A stretch of DNA of 64,000 bases from Ptychodera flava. Lineage: Eukaryota > Hemichordata > Enteropneusta > Ptychoderidae. Made by a program: the position numbers and the translations under genes. This document shows positions 35,322 to 47,200 of the stretch, piece after piece (the stretch's first letter is position 1; each line of letters starts with the position of its first letter). The DNA lies in the NCBI RefSeq assembly GCF_041260155.1, contig NC_091931.1, forward strand, positions 33,431,541 to 33,495,540. Direction: 5' to 3'. The notes beneath the pieces were generated by a model. It was not told the origin of the DNA. It ran no database searches and was given only the letters and a program-made list of their open reading frames with translations.

Positions 35322-38190
35322 AAAATCATTTTTTATTGTGCTGGATAGAGTACATTTAGCCATCGGTCGTCATCAATGGCCTCAGCATGTAGGGATGTGC
35401 GACATAGATATTTCAATGACGTGTTCGTAATTTCTGTTCTCGCGCGTCGTGACCCGTATACCGAACGTTGTACCCACGGGTTTTTTATGAAAGTTTGTCG
35501 CTCATCGAAAGCATGATTTGCCCGCAACAGAAGTCAAAGGGTGATATCATTTGCAAAGGCAAATTATGTAAAAAATATACAATATCTTGCAAATGCAGGA
35601 CATTTGAATTGAAATCGAAAAGAAATATCCCAACAAACGCTCAGTAAATTTATTGATGGTTATATTTTATGTTCAGGTATTAACTGAAAATTACTGAAAA
35701 ATGAACTTAAAATATTAGAAAAGGTGACAGTGAATATAAAGTTTTCTAAAAATAATCTCAATATTACGAACTGTAGTCGAATTATCATCCGGACAACACA
35801 TGGTACGCGTGATGATACAAACGTTCTTTTATAACTCTTGAACATCATAATCAGCGAATCAGATTTATCATCGCTTCGTCAAAATTACTGCCAAATATGT
35901 TTGACCTAGCTTTACAAGATTGCTACTAGCACAGGGGCTTGGTATCGAAAAGTCGAGTCGAGCACCAATAGTATTTATCATAACACGCCACATGCTTATT
36001 CCCCTTCGTGATTCGCCAGAACACGTCACCTGACGAGAAAGTAGATGCTCACTTGTTCCTACTGGTTCGTAAAAAGTGACGTCACGGGCGTATTTCTGGG
36101 CGTTGGCAGGGACAAAATAGTAACTTGACTGTATGCGGACATTTTATCACAGTCAGAGAAACGTCCGTTATAATTTGTCACACAAGCAAGTGATAAAGAC
36201 AGCGAATTCACCACTTTAATCTGGTTTCTCGTTCCCCCAGCAACTTGTGATCGATAAGTCATCGATGACTTACGACGGCTGGGTGTCCCCCGGTGCAACG
36301 ATATACATGCAGTTCTGGTTCTTTGATTTGGTAAACCCCACGGAGGTCATGAGTGGCCACCTCCCGTATTTTGCAGAAAGGGGACCATACACATACCGGT
36401 AAGTTGTAGTTCAAAAGTCTATGTATATATGCACTAGTTATTGCAAGCAATATTCGTCCAGAAGTTATGATCAATGAATGTGATATATTAGACATTTATT
36501 ATACAAGCCTTACCTGTGTCGTGTGTGCGTCCATTACGCAACCCAAAAACCATGTTATTACTTTACCCTCGCCATCTCTGTATAGTATTTCAAAATAGCA
36601 TTTCAAAGAAAATGGTTCATATATATTGATTACCCCCCTCCTCAGACCCTTCATTAGTATGTTCTACTAATCATCCATGAAGGGGGTGGGGGAAAGAGGG
36701 GCAGCTCATAGGTATAGACGGACCTCATGAGCTGCTAACGAGTTACATTGTCGGAGCAATAAGCCCCATGGTTAGTGATCCCCGGGATGGCGATGCCGTC
36801 CAAACCATATACCGAGGTAAAACCTCGAACTACATCACTGCAGGTACCTTCAACCTTCAACAACTGTAACATCCCTCTTCCATGCAACCCATTATCACCA
36901 CGACAGGCGCACATTTACTACAACTCTCATGTTTTGCTCGTATAGAGAACACAGAGAGAAGCAAAACATAACCTGGAACAATAACGGCACAGTGTCTTAC
37001 AGAAATAAAATGACTTACATATTCGATCCTTCGATGTCAGTCGGCACTGAGGATGACGTGTTCACCACGATTAATATTCCACTGCTGGTAAGAGAATTGT
37101 TTCCGTGCACTTGAACTTCATGACTGGTGATCACTAGAAATTCATAAAGTACACTTTCAAGCTAAGATAAATTAACAGGCAGTTGGGTTTACGAATTTCA
37201 ATATTTGTTGAAATGGTGTAAGAGCACAACGACTTTTCATCTAATTTCCCCTAGAATCTTAAATGTATTCATGACAACATCAGCTTCGACAACTGCGATT
37301 TTTTGTTCAACCTATTTCGCTGGATTCAAATGGACCGAGCACTCGTTTACCATCGTCAAGAAATTATTATATGAGTCAATAAAAGGACGACACCCACTAT
37401 TGGATCTGCACAATGAGATTGTCCAATTCAATTTTGCCCCCTGTAAACTACAATAATAGTTATTCTTATCTATTATGCAGACAATCACCACATTTCTTGA
37501 ATATTCACCAAACATTGTGAAGTGGCTGGCCGACCTTTTCAGTCGAATAGTTGGAGAAGATCTATTCATTGAGCGATCAGTGAAGGAATTGCTGTGGGGT
37601 TACGAAGATCCAATCTTTAGTTTTATACACACTTTTACGGGCGACACGTTTCTGCCAAGTGGGGACTTTGGACTATTTATGGATGTAAGTGATATAATTT
37701 TACCCGATATGTGCATTGGAATGTGTGTTTATATGTACCTGTCCAAACTGTACGTGTATGTATGTATGTATGTATGTATGTATGTATGTATGTATGTATG
37801 TATGTATGTATGTATGTATGTATGTATGTATGTATGTATGTATGTATGTATGTATGTATGTATGTATGTATGTATGTATGCATGCATGCATGCATGCATG
37901 CATGCATGCATGCATGCATGCATGTATGTATGTATGTATGTATGTATGTATGTATGTATGTATGTATGTATGTATGTATGTATGTATGTATGTATGTATG
38001 TATGTATGTATGTATGTATGTATGTATGTATGCATGCATGCATGCATGCATGCATGCATGTATGTATGTATGTATGTATGTATGTATGTATGTATGTATG
38101 TATGTATGTATGTATGTATGCATGCATGCATGCATGCATGCATGCATGTATGTATGTATGTATGTATGTATGTATGTATGTATGTGTGTA

Positions 38191-38223
<33 letters not shown>

Positions 38224-41200
38224 ATGTATGTATGTATGTATGTATGTATGTATGTATGTATGCGTGTGTGTGTGTGTGTATGTGTATGTATGACAGTATG
38301 TATGAATGTATAATACAGTCTAGCTTCGTTATAAACATTTCAGTTTTTACGTGCAGTGAACGCATAGGATAACAAACTTTCTGAGTGTACAGCCCATTAA
38401 AAATATCAAGTAAGATAAGAAAAGTTCCCGAAGCTGCCTTGTTGAATACCTAAGGCAAACATTGATGATATTCTGGTGTCAAACCAAAGGCCAAACACGG
38501 GCATGTAAGAACCAGTGACATTTCCGTAAAAACGTAGGAGTTAAAATGAGAAGTAAAAGCTGTCTGATGGTATTTTTGCGTGATTTGCGAGATGTGATCT
38601 TTATCAATCGCAAAAATGTTTCCGCTAACACTTCTCCAGGAAACAGTTGGTTAGGTATGTCCAGTTGCTGCTATATTTAATGGGATGTGACACATATAAA
38701 GAAACCAAAAAACAAAGAACACAACTTTGCAAAATTACGCGTGGTTTTTAATATCGCGCAAAAAAACTAGGGTCGGAGGTTCTCCTCTTGTCTGTGAATA
38801 GACTAGGTAGGGTTACCCGACAAACCCATAATTTTTCATTTGGCCTTAGTCTTTCTACTGCACCTGTAAAACAGCTTAACCTTGAAATAGCTTCCACTAT
38901 TTTGCCACCATTGGGTAATCGGGTTGTTTGCAGTGTACTCGAATAGAAGTGAGGCAATGTAAAGTACTAGCATTTTTATAAAACGTTCTTTGCACATTGC
39001 TCGATCTAGAACATCCAAGTTTTGCCTTGCTCACAATGTTCTGACTGACGTGAGCGGTAATCGAGGGTACTCTGTGTTTAATTATGAGTAAAGCTACACA
39101 GACAAGACATATCGTTGTGTCGATTTTTTCGTAAGAAAAAAAAGACAAAGTATCGGTTCTGTACGGAGGTATTTACTGAACACACTGGTCCCCCAAATTA
39201 CCCAGTATGCTGTCGGGTATTGGTTCATATTATAGTGTGTCTGCCCACAAAATATCTATCTATCTATCCACCCATTCATATCAGTATATACAAGTCTATG
39301 CTGTCCTATCTACACGTTTCGGTGTATGCGTCTGTTTCTATTCACATATTCCTTTTCTAAAAGTAAACGTCCGCAAGTCCCCATGAAGTTATGCTTATTC
39401 TTGTCACACGTATTGATATTATTGAACGTACAGTGCTTACAGGCAAGCCTTGCCACTTCGATGCCTTGTATGCACATTTTTTACGTACACTAAACGTTTT
39501 CATATCATTAATAGGAAGGAACCTAATGACTGGATTGTTTGTAATAGTGTACCTGACTTTAATTGGATGTGTGTGAGTCAATAGCTATCTGGTCGTAAAG
39601 ACATTAATTTGCACCCCAGACTGGTGATAGTAATCTGTCTCAAGGCTTTCATGTCAGATATATTTCGGTGTCAGTTTTCTGTTATTTATCCTGTACAAAC
39701 AATCCAGTCATTAGGTTCCTTCCTGTTAATGATATGAAAACGTTTAGTGTGTGTAAAAAAAAAAGCATACCGCGCATCAAAGTGGCAAGGCTTGCCTGTG
39801 AGCGCTGTAAATAGCTTTACATTAACATCACTGGACTACCCTGACTGTATCCAATAATCTGTCTGATGTGACTGTGTCCAATATCTGTGATTACAGAAAA
39901 ACAATTCCGATGATGGTGTGTACACGGTTTACACCGGGGAACATGACATCGACAAACTTAACAGCATTGAAAACTGGAACGGTAGACCCAACGTGACGTG
40001 GTGGACAACTGATGAAGCTAACATGATCAATGGGACGGGTAAACAACAGTTTTGATTCAAACATCCCAGTGTTCGTTTAAGAATATATACATCTATCCTA
40101 CAGCTGTTGAGAGTGCGTCGGCAGCATAGCGTTGAGCTTGTCTACATTTTCTCGCAATCATGGATACATAGATATCGCAAATTGCCAGAGAAAGGACAGA
40201 CGGACACGGAATCTGTAGAATCATTGCGCATGTGCAGTTTTTGGTGCAATTATACTGTACATTGACTGTGTTTCTCTGGGATCTGTGGGCGAAATGCACA
40301 GGCGCTCCTTAGCTGGGTAGTCTGCTAAGTAGATCGATTTTCGGATCGATCTATTGATCCCGTAGTCGATATGCCCGCCACTGCAACCTAGTGAGTATTT
40401 AGGTTGCATAGTGGCGGGCATATCGACTACGGGATCAATAGATCGATCCGAAAATCGATCTACTTAGCAGACTACCCAGCTAAAGAGCGCCTGTGGCGAA
40501 ATGACAGAGAACGGAAAGGAGAACCTTGTACTTCCATTAATTCAAAATTCCACTTTCGAAATTTTATACTTCTCAGTTCAAAGCTGTCTTTCTAAATTTC
40601 AAGATCAATCGGTATGTTGTCACTTTCCATTTGGAACAAATGCACCAGGTCATTGCGCTATCATGATGATAATAATATCTTTTGTAATATATTCATTCAT
40701 AGATGGGACAATGAACAGGCCATTTGCAGACTTATCGGAGAAGCCTTATCTCTTTTCGTCTGACATTTGCAGGTATGTTAGGTATCCACTGTACAGTAGT
40801 ACACATCCCATAGCTACTTTATGCAACTTGTAGACTTTGTTTTTTTCGACTTTTTGTTCCGATATTAAGTAGTCATATATTGTTTTCTGATTAGGTCAAT
40901 ATTTGGTGAATACGAAAAGGACGTGCACTACGAAGGAATACGGTTGGTGCGCTTTACTGGTCCCAGTTACATCTTTGCCAACGGCACGGAATACCCGCCA
41001 AATGCTGGTTTCTGTACTCCCGACATCGATCACTGCTTACCCGGTGGTTTGTTGAATGTCAGTGTTTGTAAACAAGGTACATATGCGACTTTCATTTTTC
41101 CTTCTCTGTGTGCATATAGGAACATGCATGTATGAGCTGCCATTTATAAGTATGTATGTATGGATGGTTGGATGGATGGAGGGAGGGAGGGAGGGAGGGA

Positions 41201-44200
41201 GGAAGGGGATGGGATGGGACAGGATGGGATGGATGGATGGATGATATCACAAATCACACAAATTATTTTCAGCTTTAAATTGTATTAAATGATATAATAA
41301 TTATGATATACGTAACAGGAGTAAATATGTGTGACACATAAAAGTGGGGATGAGAAAGAGTTAACTGATGAAGAAAAGTTTCATGCAAAACTTTACAAAG
41401 AATATGCCATAGAGGCTGTCGTTTCTCTGTCCCGTCGCTGGCGGCGTCCACTCAGGTCACACAAACGCATGATGATATGTGATGTAGAGCAGAGTTAGCG
41501 AATTTGTTAATTCGTAGACTCGCTGTAGACTTACGGTAGTGTTGCGCCTCGAAAGTGAAAGATTTGAAATTTCGCTCAAATTGTCCAAAATGAAACTCTT
41601 AACCATTAAACATTCTCTTACCAAATCAACAATTAAAATCGGGGTTACCGTACAAAGTTTGGAACTGGCGAAACAAATTACCGAACATTTTGCGATATTT
41701 GAAATTCAAAATGGCCGCTATCCCTGTGTTAACTCTGGGGAAAATTAAATTAAATTACATTAAATTTTGGATTTCGAAAAACTAAGAAGGGGAAAGTTTT
41801 TCTCTCTCCCAAGGGCTTTAAAATGAGCCCCCCACATGGTGATCAGAAAAGAATTGTAGAAAATTGAGTCCGACTACTCATCCCGGAGGCGCGCCTTCTA
41901 CCTTAATACAGCTTACAGCAGGAAGAAGTGAATATACATGTTGTATTTCAATTGCCAAGCTCTACGACATTAAGGCAGTACGCACCTCGACACCAACGTG
42001 GCCGCCATACTTGTGTTAACTCTAAGGAGAAAATGAAATGTTTGATTTTCTCACCAGAAAAGCTTCAAGTAAAATTCCCAGGAACAAGAATATCACCCTC
42101 TTGTCGAAGAGTGTTTGTTTTCTGTCATAGCTATGATTTCATACTAATTTTAATTTGTGCGCGAATGAAATATTTCGTAAAATATAAATTGTAGAAGTAC
42201 GTGCTGATTTGGAGATGACAGTGTATCGCAATTGTAAGATCTACATGTTATTTCATGTTAGGCTACATCTTCGTGCATTAATCAGTACACACTTTGTCTG
42301 TTTCATTCGTAGGCGCTCCTGTGGTGTTTTCTTTGCCACACTTCCTGTACGCAGATCCCAGGGTACTGCTGCCTACAATGTCACCCAACAAGGAGGAACA
42401 CGAGACTTTCGTGGATGCAGATCCTGTAAATATGTATAGCCTTAACTTTCTTATTTCCAAATGTATTTCCTATGATCTTGTCAACATACATATGCACTGA
42501 TTGATGACCTACACGTTGATGACGTTGGTTTCTTCATACAAGATTCTATAGCGAGTATTAATTGACATGTGGTGATATTGGGCAAGAATTTCAAGCGCAT
42601 CAACGTCTGCGCAATAGTTGGGTTTGTTCTGATATCATTGACCACTTCGCAATGAATTAGATTCTTAATTCACGTATAATTATCACATTTGGTGCCCATA
42701 CTTCTACTGTAGAGCATCCAATTGCATGTAAACTTCTTTTCTTGCCGCTTAAAGTACTGCTGAAATATACAACAGTGGCTTGAAACTGACAACCCTCTTC
42801 CTTCGCAGATCACAGGTATAACTATGAGAGTAGCAAAACGACTTCAAACAAATATTCATCTCAAACCATCAAAATATGCAAGGTGAGGCATTTAAATGTC
42901 TAATTGAGCCGTTTGTCATGTATAAGTGGTATACCCGGATCATTTTACACCGGTTGACAGTCGTAGGCAGATAGGCAACACCAGGGTTCCCATATCATAT
43001 ACGGGCGACCATACTTAAAACTTGACTGTGTAATACATGATCCTACGGAAATTTCAGAGTTCAGCTCACTAATTCTACAATTGATAGATTCTGACAATAA
43101 AATTCCATCAATCGCTTTATTTCAATTTCCTTGCATGCAGTTGACACATTAGAAAACACATCGTAGATATGTAAACTATACTTTAAATTTTCCAGGCGAA
43201 CTTCAGGAGTTCAGGAGATGTTCTTCCCGGTCATGTGGCTAAATGAGGTAATTTGATTATGATGCCATGGTATGGCATTGAGCTTTTAATTTATATTTTA
43301 TAGAAAGTCAATACTATTAATACTATGCTGATGGCTATATAACCATATTTTGTCGACAGTTACAGATAACAGGATTGGAACTAATTTGGAATAATTGGAT
43401 CTTTATATTTTTCAAATTTCTCAAAAGTGTTAGGTGCCCTACAGCTGAATGTTGCGATATTACAAATTACTCATAAAAACGAGTGTGTAACTTAAAAAGA
43501 ACAGCATATGAACTTACATTTGCAAATTCAATCGACATTACTTCACCATCCAATTTTCCCAAATTATTTCCAATCGTGTTAGATGTTTAATAACTAGACA
43601 GGCATAAAACTCAGACTCCTTCATAATGACAAATGACAAGGACATTGCAAAACTGAAGTTTCAAAATCGTTCTGACAAAATTACGTTTGACTTCGATTTT
43701 GAGGGCGGTCATTTGCTATTGTAATATCGTTATGCGCTTTGTTTTTACTATATTTTGACCAACTTGACCAACGGAAACACTTTTAAATTCCTCGCAAAAA
43801 TCATCACATTCGTACTTTAATCCAAAAGTTAGTTATTAATCGTTCACCATTTTTGTCATTGCAATATCTGTATACAATATACAATGTTAATGACCTGTAA
43901 TTATGAGGTCTTGATCGGGGTTTGGTGACCGAGGTCGTGCGATGTGTGGTCCCGACCTTAAAAGGCCCGTGAACCGTGTGATAGCGGTCAACACAGTCAT
44001 ATCAAAGCTGTAAACAGTTTTATCGCACTCCTTGCTGCGGACGCTACAAACTAATCAAATAACAGATTTCTCATTTTTGGAGAAAATTGATACTGGTGGT
44101 GAACTTACCAAGTTTGAGTTCCTTCTTTGTTGTAGAAGGGCTAAATGTAATCAGCTGTATTTCCCCATAACCTCCGTGTGTGTCTGTCTGTTCGTCTATT

Positions 44201-47200
44201 CTCTCTCTCTCTCTCTCTCTCTCTGCAGAGTTGTGAATTGGATGATGCAAGTGTACACAAATACAAAGAATCCGTCCAAACACCAATTCAGATAATGGAC
44301 ATAGCCCCTTACATAATTGCAGGAATAGGTTTTATCATCATTATCGTAACTCTTATATTGGCCGTCAGGCGTTACAGGAAGAAACGAACGAGTCGGGTAA
44401 GACAGCAGTACTTTACAGAAACATTTTCTTGTTTTGCAAGTCGAAAAAAAATTCCAGGTTTCTAGCTTGTCTATATTTCTGTCACATTCTTTTGGACGAT
44501 CATCTGATCCGATCGAGGGATACAGTAGACTATAGATTTTGATGGTCAAGTGAAGTGATAGTTTTTTATTTGTGATCTGTGTGTTTTTTAACTCTAACCA
44601 CCTATTATCAGAATTTATAAATCCTTGATTTGGCTTCATTTGCGCATAATCAACGCAAAATCCATTCTTGTAGATTATACCATTGGACCACACTTTCCGA
44701 TCACGCAACTTAGGGAGCCTTCAGTAATTACAGGGGGTGGAATTGGGGGCAGGGTCACTTTTTAGAAAACAGTTCAAGGGGGAGGATCACTTTTTATAAA
44801 CCTATCTTGGGGGAGGGTCACTTTTGACAGAAGCTGATATTATAGCCAAAACTTTGATTGTCCGTGTGATATTTCCTGAAAAGGAAATCACCTACAAAAT
44901 ACGCACACACTTATAGACCCCAATGCATAGTGAAATTCCAAAATCAAATTTCTTACACAACATGATGCTTCGCAGAACCCTGCTGAATGAAACAGTCCCC
45001 GATTATGGTTTGTTTGAGCTTGATGTGCTACCAAAATTATTGAGAAGTGGATATGCCAGAGCACACCCACACCCCCAAGGCACTTCTATTGAAATTTCAC
45101 ATCAGAGTTCACGTTTTCCTGATTTTGTCCGCTTGATCTTTGACCCACATTGACACATTGCAAGTGGTTGCCTCGCCTGAAACATACGGCAAGTTGACTT
45201 CAAAGTTGCATATTCCCAAAAAATCATATACGGTAAAATGTTTTACTGAATATTATTGTAGACAATGACATGATAAGCTCTTTTTTTACAGTTATTTTGT
45301 TTTTGATATATAGCAAGAGTTGGGGATTTCAAAATGATCTCTAAATCCCTCCAACGGTGATCTTTAATTATTGAATTGTACAAAAATATAAAACAGGGGA
45401 GGTAGGTAAACATGATCAAAAAAATCAAATTCTTGTTCCCCGGCATCTTGTGTCTATATCTAGTGTGTCTCTGCCATTTGAGGGGCTCAGGTAACTCGTG
45501 ACTAGAAGGTTTAGATTTAGGAGAGAATCTGGGATCTCAAGGTAACCACATGATGTACCTGAGGGACAACGTTTCTAATAGGGTCATTTATAGATCTGAG
45601 TCTTGCTGATTTTCACCTGGGTCATCAATTTCAAATGTGGCCCGAAACCACAACACGATATTTACAGCTACACTAAATCATACTAAAATGTCTAAAATGT
45701 CACCTTACTTCCATTCATTCATTCTGTATTGTGAAAAGCATACCAAACAATAAATGATCGATGTTTATTCAATATTTATCTCTAGGCACCCCTAAAAATT
45801 CAACATGATGCCAAACTTATTTCACATTATATTTGTACACCTGGTATTTCTGGATACACTGGTTTATTTCTGGTATCAATGATTAATGATATCTACTTAT
45901 TTTTACCTGCATTCAGTTGTATTTATTCACGAATGTAGTATTTGAAATTTTATCATAACAAACAACACTCTTTGCTACACCGTTTTCTGGTTCTTGAAGG
46001 TGCCATAAATTGTTTTGAGAGAGTGGAGGTGCCACAGCTGAAGAAAAGTGACTTGTGTTGAAGAATGAATTATGCAGAGGATGATGCGAGTCATTGATAA
46101 AGGAGAGAGTCAAGTGTTGAATTTATTACCTGAAATGACACAGAAGTGTTGAAAATTATAACTGTCAACAAACCACAGTACAAAGGTCTAGCCATGGATA
46201 GCTTCGTAGAAATGTGTCAGAACTTTCCCTCATTCAATATTTGCTTCATCATCGTCTTTATTTCATTTTGTGAGTTATATTTATACATGTAAGGCTTAAG
46301 CTTATAGGCCTAATACTTGATCAGTTTACAACTGATCAATTCATTAAAACCTAATTCAATGTAATTTTATGACAATGACTTTCTGTCATTACATTTTTGT
46401 TGGCATGTCCTGTCATAAAAATTAATGGTAACAAAATCTATATGTACACTCAGTAGGTAATCCAACCTGCTAATTTTCCAAACCTATCATGAAACTTTCA
46501 TTCATTTTATGTTTTGCATGAAATTCCGCATAAAACTCACCATATTAGTACAAAGGTCTATCCTGGATATATTTCAGAACTTTCCCCCATACAATCTTTG
46601 CTTCATCATCATGTTGTCTTTTGTGAGTTGTAATTTACACAACCTTTAATCAGTTGAAAAAAGGATCAATTCATTAAAACCTAAGTTAATGACTTTCTGT
46701 AATATGTAAGTTATTTGTCGACGTGTCCTGTCATAAAAACTGATGGTAAAATCTACATACTCGTACTCAGTGGGTGATCCGACCCACCCATTTTCCAAAC
46801 TCCTTATCCTGAAACTTCACTCGTTTTACAGGTTTTGATTCTACATAAAACTTACCGTATTTACGAGATTTATGCATTAAAAAGTAAAACTGTATATTTT
46901 AGTTTCCTGAGATATCCTGATATACATAAAGTCAGCTGAAAGTAGAGGCAGTAAACCAATGAATGGATTTTATCGAACTTGATAGCCTAAAACTCATAAG
47001 CGTTCTGTTATAAAAAATAGACGCATGTTTCTACTATTGAGATCAAAGTGTCAGTATGTGTTGTATCTCAACTATTTTGGAACATTTTTGAATGGAAAAC
47101 ATGCAATTACCACCACCCGTCATCGTTCGAAAGCGGTTTGGCATATATGGATGTAGCTGTGGGTCCATAGCTGTGGTGTTTTCAGACGGGATTCCTGCCT

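Noticed and set aside
37475..38372. Long open frames on both strands encoding Met-Tyr-Val-Cys or His-Thr-Tyr-Ile repeats
   Set aside because: Pure products of the TATG/CATG tetranucleotide satellite; only the first part up to 37684 is exon 4.
38748..39148. Minus-strand frames in intron 4 of copy 1 as a functional gene
   Set aside because: The same region is one longer open frame in copy 2; in copy 1 it is interrupted by several indels, so at most a relic.
40093..40595. Frames within the 40.3 kb palindrome
   Set aside because: They arise from the hAT-like hairpin, which is absent from copy 2.
44397..44465. Read-through extension of exon 11 as the true C-terminus
   Set aside because: A good donor (gtaaga) ends exon 11, and the extension lacks the sorting signal found in the paralogue and at 49495.
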